Shown: one piece after another, positions 51,747 to 60,856 of the stretch
Layout: the number at the start of each line of letters is the position of its first letter
Position numbering within the stretch: the first letter of the stretch is position 1
DNA from: Planctomycetota bacterium
Lineage (GTDB): Bacteria; Planctomycetota; Brocadiia; Brocadiales; Bathyanammoxibiaceae
Direction: 5' to 3'
NCBI GenBank assembly: GCA_016209685.1
Contig: JACQVQ010000012.1
Span: 173,584-237,583, forward strand
Length of the DNA stretch: 64,000 nucleotides
The notes under the pieces: model-generated
Told to the model about the DNA's origin: nothing
The model's database searches: none
Seen by the model: only the letters and a program-made list of their open reading frames with translations
Translations under genes and position numbers: made by a program

Positions 51747-54356
51747 CTATTTACCACAACAGACCTTGTGTTTTTTGCCACTGCCACAGGGACAGGGCTG
51801 GTTCCTGCCCACCTTAGCACTCACACGTATAGGCTCTAACTTCCTCTCTCCTGCCTCGGCATTGGTAGCGGTGGGCTGTGACGACCTCTTGCCTTCCAGC
51901 AGGAGGGAGGGGTCCTGGTACACGAAGTCCTCTGCCTTCCAGACGCTCCTGGCCATTGCAGGGACCCCTCTTTCTATCTTAATCTTGAAGAATATGTCTA
52001 TAATCTCTGCCCTGATGGAAAACATCATCTCCTCAAACATGACCAGGGCCTCACGTTTGTACTCCACCCTGGGGTCTATTTGGGCATACCCCCTGAGTCC
52101 TATACCGGACTTAAGGTGGTCCATTGCGTACAGGTGGTCCTTCCACTTGGCATCTATCTTCTCAAGGAGGAGTATCTGTTCCAGCCTCAACACCTCCTCC
52201 TCCCCAATCTCACGTACCCTCTGCTGGTAGAGTTCCTGGGCCCTAGTAGTTAGCAGTACCTCTATCTCCTCTTTTGTCTTACCAGCCATTTCATCCGGGG
52301 TAACTTCAGCCCTGAATTTTGTCCCGAACCACTCCAGGAGACTCTTTGTATCCCAACTCTGCCCCTCTTCCTGAACGCCCATGTAGTAATCCACCTCGTC
52401 CAGGACAGAGTCCTTTATCATCTTAAGGACGCCCTCTTTGAGGTCCTTCCCCTCAAGGCACTTCTGTCGCCAGGCATAGATGGTCTTACGCTGTTCATCC
52501 ATCACCTCGTCATATTCCAGGAGGTGTTTGCGTATCTCAAAGTTATGCTCCTCTACTTTCCTCTGGGCCCTCTCTATGGCATTCGTGACCATTGAGTGCT
52601 CAATGGCCATGCCTTCTTCCATGCCCAGCCTCTGCAGGATGGAACTCACCCTCTCGGAGGCAAAGAGCCGCATAAGGTCATCTTCCAGGGATACGTAAAA
52701 CCGCGAGGAACCAGGGTCTCCCTGACGACCAGACCTGCCGCGGAGCTGGTTGTCTATCCTCCTGGCCTCGTGCCTCTCGGTACCTACCACATGAAGTCCC
52801 CCCAGTTCAGCCACACCCGCTCCCAGTATTATGTCCGTACCCCTGCCTGCCATGTTGGTAGAGACGGTAACGTGGCTCATTTGCCCCGCCTTGGCCACGA
52901 TGTGGGCCTCCCGCTCATGATGCTTTGCATTGAGTACCTCGTGCGATATGCCGCGCCTCTGCAGACGCTCGCTGAGCATCTCTGACCTTTCTATGGAGAC
53001 GGTGCCTATCAGCAGGGGCCTCCCGGTCTTGTGTATCTCCGCTATCTCCTCTTCAATGGCGTTCCACTTCTCTCTCTCGGTCCTGTAGACCTTATCGGTG
53101 AAGTTGGTACGCTTCAAGGACTTGTTGGGGGGGATGACTACGACCTCCAGACCATATATCTTATCAAACTCTGAGGCCTCGGTGGAGGCCGTGCCAGTCA
53201 TGCCTGCAAGTTTTTTATACATCCTGAAGTAATTCTGGAGGGTAACGGTGGCCAGGGTCTGGTTCTCCTCCTTTATCTTCTGGCGTTCCTTGGCCTCTAC
53301 CGCCTGGTGGAGCCCATCGCTCCAGACACGGCCTTCCATAAGGCGTCCCGTAAATTCGTCCACAATCACTACCTGGCCGTCCTTTACGATGTAATCCCTG
53401 TCCAGTTTAAAGAGGTGGTGCGCCCTGAGGGACTGCTCAATGTAGTGGGGCCAGTCCATGTTTGCGCCAGTGTACATACTCCCAATGCCCAACTGGTGCT
53501 CTACCTCTACCGTGCCATCGTCGGTGAGGTGGACCTGTTTCTCTTTCTCCTTTATCTGGAAGTGTTTATCCTTCAGGCGGCGGGCGATGCGGTCTGCCTC
53601 ATAATACTTTTCGGTAGACTCTTCGGCCGGACCGGAGATTATTAGTGGGGTGCGGGCTTCATCAATCAGTATGCTGTCCACCTCGTCCACAATGGCGTAG
53701 TTACGGCCACCCCTCTGTACCTGTTCTTCTACGCCCAGCCGCATGTTATCCCTGAGATAGTCAAACCCGAACTCGCTATTGGTGCCGTAGATAATATCGC
53801 ACTGGTAGGCCAGTTGCTTATCTTTGTACTCCTGATGGGACTGGATGGCACCGGCCGTCATCCCCAGGAAGTCAAAGACAGGGCCCATCCAGTCCCTGTC
53901 CCTCTTGGCCAGGTAATCATTCACCGTAACGATATGCACGCTACTACCGGTAAGGGCGTTGAGATAAGCGGGGAGGATGGCAACAAGGGTCTTACCCTCA
54001 CCGGTAGCCATCTCTGCAATCTTGCCCTGATGGAGGACTATCCCACCCAACAGCTGGACGTCAAAGGGCCGCATGGTAAAGGGGGGTATCTCGGGGTTAG
54101 GGCTCCTGGGCACCCTGTTACTGGCCTCCCTGACCACGGCGAAGGCCTCTGGCAGGAGGTCGTCCAGGGTCTCTCCCGCCTGGAACCTCTTTTTGAACTC
54201 ATCAGTCTTGGCCCTTAACTGCGCATCAGTAAGCTCCTTCACCTTAGGCTCTAAGGAGCTGATGTGCTGTACTATGGGCCAGAGTTGGGCAATGATGCGC
54301 TCATTGGCCGTCCCAAAGAAATAACCAGCTACCTTGGCGATATAGTCTAGTATCAT
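51747..54356 (-). CDS. secA: Protein translocase subunit SecA
   Basis: 869 aa. Walker A in MATGEGKTLVAILPAYLNAL, DEVDSILIDEARTPLIISG, NMAGRGTDIILG, GRSGRQGDPGSSRFYVSLED, and the C-terminal zinc motif CPCGSGKKHKVCCGK. The preprotein translocation ATPase. It heads the secA-waaA-metK-ahcY(-DUF1015) operon. Confidence 0.98.
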   Translation of the reverse strand: MILDYIAKVAGYFFGTANERIIAQLWPIVQHISSLEPKVKELTDAQLRAKTDEFKKRFQAGETLDDLLPEAFAVVREASNRVPRSPNPEIPPFTMRPFDVQLLGGIVLHQGKIAEMATGEGKTLVAILPAYLNALTGSSVHIVTVNDYLAKRDRDWMGPVFDFLGMTAGAIQSHQEYKDKQLAYQCDIIYGTNSEFGFDYLRDNMRLGVEEQVQRGGRNYAIVDEVDSILIDEARTPLIISGPAEESTEKYYEADRIARRLKDKHFQIKEKEKQVHLTDDGTVEVEHQLGIGSMYTGANMDWPHYIEQSLRAHHLFKLDRDYIVKDGQVVIVDEFTGRLMEGRVWSDGLHQAVEAKERQKIKEENQTLATVTLQNYFRMYKKLAGMTGTASTEASEFDKIYGLEVVVIPPNKSLKRTNFTDKVYRTEREKWNAIEEEIAEIHKTGRPLLIGTVSIERSEMLSERLQRRGISHEVLNAKHHEREAHIVAKAGQMSHVTVSTNMAGRGTDIILGAGVAELGGLHVVGTERHEARRIDNQLRGRSGRQGDPGSSRFYVSLEDDLMRLFASERVSSILQRLGMEEGMAIEHSMVTNAIERAQRKVEEHNFEIRKHLLEYDEVMDEQRKTIYAWRQKCLEGKDLKEGVLKMIKDSVLDEVDYYMGVQEEGQSWDTKSLLEWFGTKFRAEVTPDEMAGKTKEEIEVLLTTRAQELYQQRVREIGEEEVLRLEQILLLEKIDAKWKDHLYAMDHLKSGIGLRGYAQIDPRVEYKREALVMFEEMMFSIRAEIIDIFFKIKIERGVPAMARSVWKAEDFVYQDPSLLLEGKRSSQPTATNAEAGERKLEPIRVSAKVGRNQPCPCGSGKKHKVCCGK

Positions 54357-54862
54357 TATCGGTTGTCAGTTGAGTGAAGACTAAAAACCCTTCCGTTTGC
54401 AGTACATTATAACAAAAATTTAAACCATCATTTAATCAGATTGGAGGGTGGGTGTCAAGGGAGGGGCAGGGTGTAGGGAAATGAATTGTAAATTGTAAGT
54501 TGGAAATTTTAAAATTTCCAATTTCCAATTTCCAATTAAGGTTGAAAATCCGCCTTAGGCGGGAAAGTCCGCCATGTTTTTGGAGGACGCCATGTCTTGG
54601 GCGGGGGTGGGCTGGGCCGATGCCCATAAATAAAGGTTTTTCGGAGGTCTAGGGACCTCTGAAGAAGTCGCCCTCACAGACCGTGTCATTCCTTCGGCTT
54701 CGCTCAGGACAGCGTCTGGGCCGAAGCCCTGACCCCAAACGAAGTGAAGGGGAACTAGATTCTTCGCTTCGCTCAGAATTACACCACTTCCTGTCACCCT
54801 GAGCGAAGCGAAGGGTCTAGATTCTTCTCCACCTGAGGCGGATTTTCAACAGGATTTTCACC
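54357..54862. other. 506-bp repeat region upstream of secA
   Basis: Contains the AAATTGG/CCAATTT palindrome around ATTTTAAAAT (54485-54538) and a long CTTCGCTCAG-family block (54683-54830). The first 100 bp after the secA start should hold its promoter; I see no convincing -35/-10 pair. No gene. Confidence 0.6.
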
Positions 54863-56110
54863 TTAATTTCCGTCCATATTCCCCGTAACCATCCTGCCCT
54901 CACCAGGGCCAAAGGGATGGAGGCTGGTCCAGGGCCCGCTATTATTGTAGTAGACATTTATGCCGGCATTAAAATTGCCGAAGTCCACTATCAAATCAGC
55001 CTTCCCGTTCCCGTCCAGGTCACCCATGACCATATTGTAAGCCCCAGGGCCCCAGTGGTGGCGGCTGGTCCAGGGGGCGACATTGTTATAATAGACATTT
55101 GTGCCTGCATTAAAATTGCCAAAGTCTACTACCAGGTCATCACTACTTCCTGTGTATGTGCATGTAGTACCTACCATAAAGGATGGGGTAGTTACGGTTA
55201 CGCCTGCATCTGCCATAGGCTGGGTAAGGTTGGTTACGGTGGAGGTGATACTGTTCACCGTAACGGAGGGGGTGTTTACAGTCATATTGGGGCTGGAGAA
55301 GTTTCCACAGCCAAAGATGTTCCCGCTTGAATCCAGCCTCAAGACCAGGACATCCTGGCTTCCTGCCCCGAAGGACCCTGTGTAACCAGTGAGTATGTAT
55401 CCCCCATCACTCGTCTGCTGGATGGAATAGCCACGGTCCTCATTAGCTTCACCAAAGGTCCTCTGCCAGACTATGTTACCCTTTTCATCCAGCCTCAAGA
55501 CCAGGACATCATTATACAGTGCCCCCAAGGACGCTGTCTCACCAGTGAGTATGTATCCCCCATCACTCGTCTGCTGGATGGAATAGCCTTTATCAGCACC
55601 GTTTCCACCAAAGGCCTTCTGCCAGACTATGCTACCACTTGAATCCAGCCTCAAGACCAGGAAATCCAGAACCCCTGACCCGAAGGACCGTGTGTAACCA
55701 GTGAGTATGTATCCCCCACCACTCGTCTGCTGGATGGACTGGCCATAGTCAGAATCAGCTCCACCAAAGACCTTCTGCCAGACGATGTTACCACTTGAGT
55801 CCAGCCTCAAGACCAGGACGTCCCTGTCCCCTGCCCCGAAGGAGTATGTGTGACCAGTGAGTATGTATCCCCCATCCCTCGTCTGCTGGATGGAATGGCC
55901 AAAGTCCTCATTAGCTCCATCAAAGGTCTTTGCCCATGTGCCGGCCTCGGAGGGACTGCAGAGGAAGAAGAGTATCAAGGATATTATGTAGCCGCTCCGC
56001 CTGAGGCGGATAGCCTGCGAAAGGAAGGATTCGTCCGCCTGAGGCGGAGCGAACCCAGTTTGCAAAAAGCAACGGCAAAAGGAGAAAAATCTTGCGATGA
56101 CCCTTTTCAT
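54863..56110 (-). CDS. Secreted repeat protein (SBBP/propeller-like plus VCBS), C-terminally truncated
   Basis: 415 aa. Four tandem 49-residue repeats of the form QQTxDGGYILTGYTxSFG then DVLVLRLDSSGNIVWQ span about residues 60-260. A linker and two FG-GAP/VCBS-like units follow (GDLDGNGKADLIVDFGNFNA). The last unit stops after NMDGN, where the next would read GKADL; a dispersed repeat region begins 15 bp later, so the gene looks cut short. The N-terminus has a hydrophobic stretch (YIISLILFFLCSPSEAG), but about 25 residues before it derive from two TCCGCCTGAGGCGGA palindromes read in two different frames. Confidence 0.7.
   Translation of the reverse strand: MKRVIARFFSFCRCFLQTGFAPPQADESFLSQAIRLRRSGYIISLILFFLCSPSEAGTWAKTFDGANEDFGHSIQQTRDGGYILTGHTYSFGAGDRDVLVLRLDSSGNIVWQKVFGGADSDYGQSIQQTSGGGYILTGYTRSFGSGVLDFLVLRLDSSGSIVWQKAFGGNGADKGYSIQQTSDGGYILTGETASLGALYNDVLVLRLDEKGNIVWQRTFGEANEDRGYSIQQTSDGGYILTGYTGSFGAGSQDVLVLRLDSSGNIFGCGNFSSPNMTVNTPSVTVNSITSTVTNLTQPMADAGVTVTTPSFMVGTTCTYTGSSDDLVVDFGNFNAGTNVYYNNVAPWTSRHHWGPGAYNMVMGDLDGNGKADLIVDFGNFNAGINVYYNNSGPWTSLHPFGPGEGRMVTGNMDGN
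55996..56048. repeat. Two TCCGCCTGAGGCGGA palindromes in one coding N-terminus
   Basis: Copies at 55996-56010 and 56034-56048, 23 bp apart. They are read in different frames, giving RLRRS and PPQAD, neither of which is the SASGG frame used in four other genes. Confidence 0.8.
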
Positions 56111-56563
56111 GACTGTCCCGCCCCTCCTAGCACGTGTGTTTTACCCACGCAGGCTAAAGCCTGCGGCTACTCCCTTACTGCACAAAGTTTGGGATATCTC
56201 AGCCAGATGTCAAGGAAATAATCCCTGGTGAGAGAACGGGGTAAATCACAAATTGCAAATTACAGATTACAAATTACAAATTGGGATTTTGGGGGTTAAG
56301 GTGTTTGGTATATCCCTTCAGGCGTTTCATGAATTCTGCGTAACTTTTATCCTGAGGGGTATAAAATTTTTGTCCCTGGATTATGGAGTAGTAGGGCAGG
56401 CATTGCCTGCCCTACTGTTCTGACACGGGGTGTCACCCTGAGCGAAGCGAAGGGTCTCAGAGATTCTTCGCTTCCCCTTCGCTCCGCTCAGGGCTTTGGC
56501 TCACTCAGAATGACGGATGATGCCATGATGACTTTTGCAGAGTTCTCAATTTATAATCTGTAA
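56111..56563. other. 453-bp repeat region
   Basis: GGCTAC hairpin (56149-56171), a run of AAATTACAAATT units (about 56250-56285), GTAGGGCAGGCATTGCCTGCC (about 56391-56414) and a CTTCGCTCAG-family block (56425-56517). No gene seen. Confidence 0.6.
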
Positions 56564-57538
56564 TTAGAATTGATGTGCAATCCTCTTAACAAGTCTGATT
56601 ACTACCAGGACCACGCCTACGCAGAAGAGGAGCACTGCCCCAAGGGCCAGGGGGACGCTGGGGTTCTCTTTCAGACCTACCGCTACTGCCTGGGAGACCT
56701 TTATGTCTTCAAAAAAGACCTGTACACCCTCCACCACCTTGGAACTTGTCTCCCCCAGGGTGACGTAGACCTGCCTTGGGTTTTCCCCTTCCTTATTGGC
56801 CACCAGCCTGACCACGGGCCTCTGGAGACTGGGGTGCATGAAGAGTCCTGCCGCCTGCACGTTAGCGCCATTTATGTTGAGGCTCTCCTTAAGGGCTAGA
56901 TGGTGAGACCTTTCTGCCACCCTCAGTACTACCCCCTGGGGGGCCTCGCCGTAATCCTTGAGGAGAAACTCTTCTTTGCCATGGTCAAGCGTTACAGGAT
57001 GGTTGTACCCAAGTATCTGCTCTGTCTCTTTGTCCCCCTTCTTTATCTTAATCACGGCCCTCACCTCTTTAGGCATACCGTTGGGATACTGGGTAGTCTC
57101 AAGCCCGGCCAGCCGAAGTTCCACATCTTTAAAAGGAGTGGGACTTTCACCGATAGTAAAAGGCTTCTCCTGGGTAGTGTATAGTCCTCCCACCAGGTGG
57201 GCCAGTAGTGTGACCAGGAAGGCCAGGTGGCAGACGGACCCCCCGTAGAGGGTAAGGTTGGTGGCCCTTGCCCTGAGTCTTACCAGGACGGAGTCAAGGG
57301 TACACAAGAACGCATTAATCCCGTATACCCCAAGGCACAAAAAGAGCAGATAGAACCACCAGTGGGACAGGGAGGGTTTATCAAAGAAGAATCGTATGTC
57401 CTCACCTGCCAGGCCAGCGTAGGGCGCCGGGTAAAAATTCATCTGGAGACTACCTATCATAAGCAGCCCCGCCGCGGCAAAACCCACAACTATGCCGAGC
57501 TTTTTGGATTTAAGGAGGTCGTAACCCCTTGTTAGCAT
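56564..57538 (-). CDS. resB: Cytochrome c biogenesis protein ResB/Ccs1
   Basis: 324 aa with N-terminal membrane helices (residues about 12-32, 58-78, 98-118), a periplasmic domain, and a last helix at 295-318 (LALGAVLLFCVGVVLVVIRL). The pattern SLSHWWFYLLFLCLGVYGIN, then FTIGESPTPFKDVELRL, fits ResB. With CcsA it forms the System II haem delivery complex. It lies 17 bp after ccsA. Confidence 0.88.
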   Translation of the reverse strand: MLTRGYDLLKSKKLGIVVGFAAAGLLMIGSLQMNFYPAPYAGLAGEDIRFFFDKPSLSHWWFYLLFLCLGVYGINAFLCTLDSVLVRLRARATNLTLYGGSVCHLAFLVTLLAHLVGGLYTTQEKPFTIGESPTPFKDVELRLAGLETTQYPNGMPKEVRAVIKIKKGDKETEQILGYNHPVTLDHGKEEFLLKDYGEAPQGVVLRVAERSHHLALKESLNINGANVQAAGLFMHPSLQRPVVRLVANKEGENPRQVYVTLGETSSKVVEGVQVFFEDIKVSQAVAVGLKENPSVPLALGAVLLFCVGVVLVVIRLVKRIAHQF

Positions 57539-57555
57539 ATTTTAACCCGTTTGTG

Positions 57556-58317
57556 CTAGAACCTGTGGGAACTGGATATAAAGAAACTCGTCCCCACGTA
57601 GGTAAAGAACATTATGAGGAACCCGACCACGGCCAGGTGGGGCTTATAACCCTTCAGACGAGGCCAGTGGTCCACGTGGATGCAGGCGGAGTAGAAGAGC
57701 CAGAGTATCACCGACCATACTACCTTTGCATCCCAGAGGAAATAGTCCCCCCAGGCCACGTAGCCCCAGAGACCACCAAAGAGCATGGATACCGAGAAAC
57801 CCAGTAACCCATACATAAAACCATTATCTATAAGCTCCACCATCTCCTGCTTCCTGTCCGGACTCCGGAAATAGGCAAGCCCCGCCGCCAGGCTGGAGGT
57901 CCAGAGGGCATAGCACATAAAGCTCAGAGGCACATGGAGTACATACCATACGGTAAGCATGAGGGGCGGCGGATAGCTCAACCCCTTGGGCCAGAAGGCC
58001 GCCGCAATCAGAAACCCATACCCCACCCCAAAGAGGGTCAACCTGTACAGGAGGCTCTCTACCCTGTTCGTCCATAGGAGTACCAGGAAGGCCGCAAAAG
58101 AAAAGGCATAGAAGCTCTCAAATTTATTGGTCAGGGGGAGGTACTCTATGGCCATACCCCTGCACATCAAGGAAAGGAGCTGGAGGGCCAGTGCTGCCAT
58201 GAGCACCTTGCCCCTGGTAGACCTCTCTCCATGGCCAAAGTACCAGAAGGAGGTATACACACCAAACGAGACCCAGTACCCCAGGATGGATAGGTTTATT
58301 AAACTCTTGGCGTCCAA
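57556..58317 (-). CDS. ccsA: Cytochrome c biogenesis protein CcsA
   Basis: 253 aa, about eight membrane helices. The haem-handling WWD motif is present as WGYVAWGDYFLWDAKVVWSV, and periplasmic/external His residues (LHVPLSFMCYALW, IHVDHW) fit the family. It exports and attaches haem to apocytochromes c with ResB. Confidence 0.93.
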   Translation of the reverse strand: MDAKSLINLSILGYWVSFGVYTSFWYFGHGERSTRGKVLMAALALQLLSLMCRGMAIEYLPLTNKFESFYAFSFAAFLVLLWTNRVESLLYRLTLFGVGYGFLIAAAFWPKGLSYPPPLMLTVWYVLHVPLSFMCYALWTSSLAAGLAYFRSPDRKQEMVELIDNGFMYGLLGFSVSMLFGGLWGYVAWGDYFLWDAKVVWSVILWLFYSACIHVDHWPRLKGYKPHLAVVGFLIMFFTYVGTSFFISSSHRF

Positions 58318-58471
58318 TGCATTTGTCCCAAAAACAAGTAATTTACATTAAGGGTAGGGGAGAATCAAATGTAAATAGAGGCGTACTGCAGTACGCCCCT
58401 ACAGGGTATTTAAATATGTGCAACAAATGTATATTGGAGTAAAATATATTTAGAAAGAGAGGTAGTGAGAG

Positions 58472-58882
58472 ATGTTACGGTTTATCCTTTCAATAATGAT
58501 GCCCCTGGTGTGCCTCCTGGTGACCCAGGTCATGCTTATGACGGATTCGCTAGGACACGGTTTTAACGTCCTGGAGAGCAACAAGGAGATAGCTTATCAG
58601 ATAGAATGCTCCCTGGAGACAGTGCAGGAGAGGGTGGGTTATGTATTTGAAAAAGGAGGGCTCTCCCAGGAGAAGTGGAAAGAATTCAAACAGCTCCACT
58701 GGGAGGCGGAATCCTTTCACCACCTCTTTGTTATGGCCAACCTCTTCTATGAGGAGGCCCCCGTAGAGACTTATGGGAGACTGGTGGAACTATTTGCCCG
58801 TGACATGGTGCAAAGGTTAGTCCTGCTGGACAGGTTCTGCATGGAGATAGGTATTGAGGCAATCCCTTTTGAGACCATCTGA
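58472..58882 (+). CDS. Hypothetical secreted or membrane-anchored protein
   Basis: 136 aa. N-terminal hydrophobic stretch (FILSIMMPLVCLLVTQVMLM) may be a signal anchor. The rest is a mostly helical, acidic domain (SNKEIAYQIECSLETVQERVG, HHLFVMANLFYEEAPVETYG). GAGAGG lies about 9 bases before the ATG. No family recognised. It is divergent from ccsA. Confidence 0.6.
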   Translation: MLRFILSIMMPLVCLLVTQVMLMTDSLGHGFNVLESNKEIAYQIECSLETVQERVGYVFEKGGLSQEKWKEFKQLHWEAESFHHLFVMANLFYEEAPVETYGRLVELFARDMVQRLVLLDRFCMEIGIEAIPFETI

Positions 58883-58901
58883 GGTCATAAAATAATTCAT
58901 C

Positions 58902-58930
58902 ATAGGGGCCGGTTTCAAACCTGCCCCTAC
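58902..58930. repeat. Intergenic copy of the AGGTTTGAAACCT palindrome
   Basis: ATAGGGGCCGGTTTC and AAACCTGCCCCTAC form an inverted repeat, closely matching the in-gene copy at 10786-10814. Confidence 0.75.
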
Positions 58931-58949
58931 ATTTTTAACGGGAACACCT

Positions 58950-59444
58950 ATGCCCAAGAGTGATATAAAATACATGAGGATGGCAATAGAGAAGGCCAGG
59001 GAAGGGGTACTCAAGGGACAGACCCCCTTTGGGGCTGTCATCGTCAGGAGTGGGAGGGCCACTCCTGGCAAGGAAAGGGTACTGGCCTGCGAGCATAACA
59101 AGGTCTGGAAGGACTGTGACATCACGGCACATGCAGAGATAACCGCCATCAGGAAGGCCTGCAAGGAGTTGAATACCGTAGACCTCTCAGGCTCTATACT
59201 CTATACCACCTGTGAACCATGTCCCATGTGTTTAGGTGCCATACACTGGGCAGGTATCTCCAGGGTGGTCTTTGGATGCAGGATAAGAGATGCAAAGAAG
59301 TTAGGGTTCTCAGAGCTTACTGTCTCTGCGAGGAGGCTAAGCTCCCTGGGAGGGAGTCCTGTAAAGGTGGTTGCCGGGATACTCCGGGGAGAATGCCTTG
59401 AAGTGATGAAACTTTGGCAGAGGCTTGGGGGACGGCCTTATTAG
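58950..59444 (+). CDS. Nucleoside deaminase (CMP/dCMP, TadA/guanine deaminase-like)
   Basis: 164 aa. Zinc-site motifs HAEITAIRKA (His, catalytic Glu) and TTCEPCPMCLGAIHWAGI (PCxxC) are intact. The sequence around NKVWKDCDITAH resembles guanine deaminase-type members more than TadA, but the two are hard to separate by eye. Residues RSGRATPGKERVL include an in-frame GTGGGAGGGCCAC-type palindrome (59046-59066). Confidence 0.85.
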   Translation: MPKSDIKYMRMAIEKAREGVLKGQTPFGAVIVRSGRATPGKERVLACEHNKVWKDCDITAHAEITAIRKACKELNTVDLSGSILYTTCEPCPMCLGAIHWAGISRVVFGCRIRDAKKLGFSELTVSARRLSSLGGSPVKVVAGILRGECLEVMKLWQRLGGRPY

Positions 59445-59575
59445 AGATTGCGGATTTTAGATTTAGAATTTGGAAATTTGCAATTCCGAACCCATAAATC
59501 TGCCTGGCCAGTGCCTATTGCCCACTCCATAAGTCGTTCTATATCAGTGTAATACAAAAAATTTATCCAAAATAT

Positions 59576-59604
59576 TTGCCTGATACCAGTCCGTGTGGTA
59601 TACT
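59576..59604 (+). promoter_or_regulatory. Promoter of the cNMP/TetR/TPR cluster
   Basis: TTGCCT (59576-59581), 17 bp, TATACT (59599-59604). Start of transcription is expected near 59611, immediately before the palindromic operator. Confidence 0.7.
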
Positions 59605-59616
59605 TTGCCCTAGAAT

Positions 59617-59636
59617 GTGAGTGGTTGTTCACTCAC
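59617..59636. promoter_or_regulatory. Palindromic operator, likely for the TetR regulator
   Basis: GTGAGTG, 6-base spacer GTTGTT, CACTCAC: a perfect 7-bp inverted repeat, located at about +7 to +26 of the predicted transcript. The TGAGTG/CACTCA form is usual for TetR-family operators. The only repressor gene nearby is the TetR gene at 60857. Confidence 0.7.
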
Positions 59637-59698
59637 CATAATGGCAGGATGGATTTTATTCATTTATTTTTCCTAAGGGGAAAGGAGGGAGAAAGGAT

Positions 59699-60178
59699 AT
59701 GGTAGGCCTAGCTACTTACTTGAAAGGGCAGGATATACCTGCAAAGAGGCTTTCTTATATGGCCGGGAGCAAGATCTTTGCTGAGACAGACCCGGCCAAT
59801 GGGATGTATTTCATTGAGTCAGGGCAGGTAAAGATAATGAAGCATACGCCCCAAACGAAGGGGGAGGTAAACCTGGCTACCCTGGGACCAGAAGACTTCT
59901 TTGGTATCTTATCCTTCAGTTCAGGCAGGAGCCGCCTAGCCGATGCCATTGCCTTAACAGACTGCACAGTGTGGGAGATAGATAAGAGGGCCTTCGGGGA
60001 GGCCGTGGATAGGTGCCCAGAATTCTCCTTACTCCTCATAAACGGTCTAGTGAGGAGGATGGAGACCTTGAACGAGCGGATGGAGGAGATGTCAGGATAT
60101 CTGAAGGAGTTCACTGGCCGGATGGAGGACCTCTCTTCTCTATGGCACTCCTTAGCCCCGATGGGAGGACTAGGCTAA
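59699..60178 (+). CDS. cNMP-binding-domain protein without DNA-binding domain (copy 1)
   Basis: 159 aa. One CRP-type beta-barrel (residues about 22-110; NGMYFIESGQVKIMKH, LGPEDFFGILSFSSGRSRLA) and a C-terminal helix of coiled-coil character (RMETLNERMEEMSGYLKEF). There is no helix-turn-helix. In the phosphate-binding cassette the usual Glu after FG is Ile (FGI, residues 68-70), so binding of cAMP in the standard way is doubtful. AAGGAGGGAG precedes the ATG. Homologous over its whole length to copies 2 and 3. Confidence 0.82.
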   Translation: MVGLATYLKGQDIPAKRLSYMAGSKIFAETDPANGMYFIESGQVKIMKHTPQTKGEVNLATLGPEDFFGILSFSSGRSRLADAIALTDCTVWEIDKRAFGEAVDRCPEFSLLLINGLVRRMETLNERMEEMSGYLKEFTGRMEDLSSLWHSLAPMGGLG

Positions 60179-60270
60179 TGAAAGATACAGGGATACCTTC
60201 TTATCTCAAAAGTGCCGATTCACTAGCACGGCCAGGTGGCAAGGCCACCCCCCAACAAAGGAGAGAAGGG

Positions 60271-60744
60271 ATGACTATATTTGCGGAATGTTTCAATAAG
60301 AACAAAGTGCCTGCAAAGAGGTTAGACTTCCATGCCGGCACTCCAATCTTCTCTGAAGCGGACGCCGCCAACGAGATGTATTTCGTAGAGGCCGGCGTGG
60401 TGCGGATAACACGGAACGTGCCTGAGATACACAGGGAGATAAGCCTGGCCCTGCTTGGGCCAGAGGAATTCTTTGGGATTATCTCCTGTGCTATGGTGAA
60501 GTCCAGGAGGACCGCTGATGCCAGGGCCGTAACGGATTGCACCCTCTGGCAGATAGATAGGGAGACCTTCCGTGAGGCGGTAAACAAGAGTCCGGAATTC
60601 GCACGGTTGGTGATACAGGGCCTTATAAGGAGACTTGAAGAACTCCAGGTCAAGATGAAGGACACCACCGAGCAGGTGGCGGAGTTTACACAGCGTATGG
60701 AAGACCTTTCCACCCTCTGGAGTTCCCTTGTAACGTGGGGATGA
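60271..60744 (+). CDS. cNMP-binding-domain protein without DNA-binding domain (copy 2)
   Basis: 157 aa from ATG 60271, preceded by AAAGGAGAG 6 bases upstream and aligned with the N-termini of copies 1 and 3 (VPAKRLDFHAG against IPAKRLSYMAG). An ATG at 60178, overlapping the stop of copy 1, would add 31 residues coded partly by a dispersed GGTGGC palindrome; I do not favour it. The cassette reads FGIISCAMVKSRRTADA, again lacking Glu after FG. C-terminal coiled coil as in copy 1. Confidence 0.82.
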   Translation: MTIFAECFNKNKVPAKRLDFHAGTPIFSEADAANEMYFVEAGVVRITRNVPEIHREISLALLGPEEFFGIISCAMVKSRRTADARAVTDCTLWQIDRETFREAVNKSPEFARLVIQGLIRRLEELQVKMKDTTEQVAEFTQRMEDLSTLWSSLVTWG

Positions 60745-60769
60745 TGGCCCTAAGAGCTCTATCTTCTAG

Positions 60770-60827
60770 GGGAGAACCACTCTCTGAGGTGGCCCAGCCA
60801 CCCAGGAAAGGTTCTCCCTTTTTCTTT
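60770..60827 (+). terminator. Intrinsic terminator after copy 2
   Basis: GGGAGAACC (60770-60778) pairs with GGTTCTCCC (60810-60818), followed by TTTTTCTTTT. The loop contains a smaller GGTGGC-CCA-GCCACC hairpin. It separates the first two cNMP genes from tetR. Confidence 0.8.
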
Positions 60828-60856
60828 TAGAAGAATTTGTTAAAATAGGGCCTCTC

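Noticed and set aside
54357-54480. SAM riboswitch or other RNA switch upstream of the secA-metK-ahcY operon
   Set aside because: I found no SAM-riboswitch core; the region is repeats and A/T-rich sequence.
60178-60270. Start of cNMP copy 2 at 60178, overlapping the stop of copy 1
   Set aside because: The added residues come from a dispersed repeat; ATG 60271 has a strong ribosome site and aligns with copies 1 and 3.
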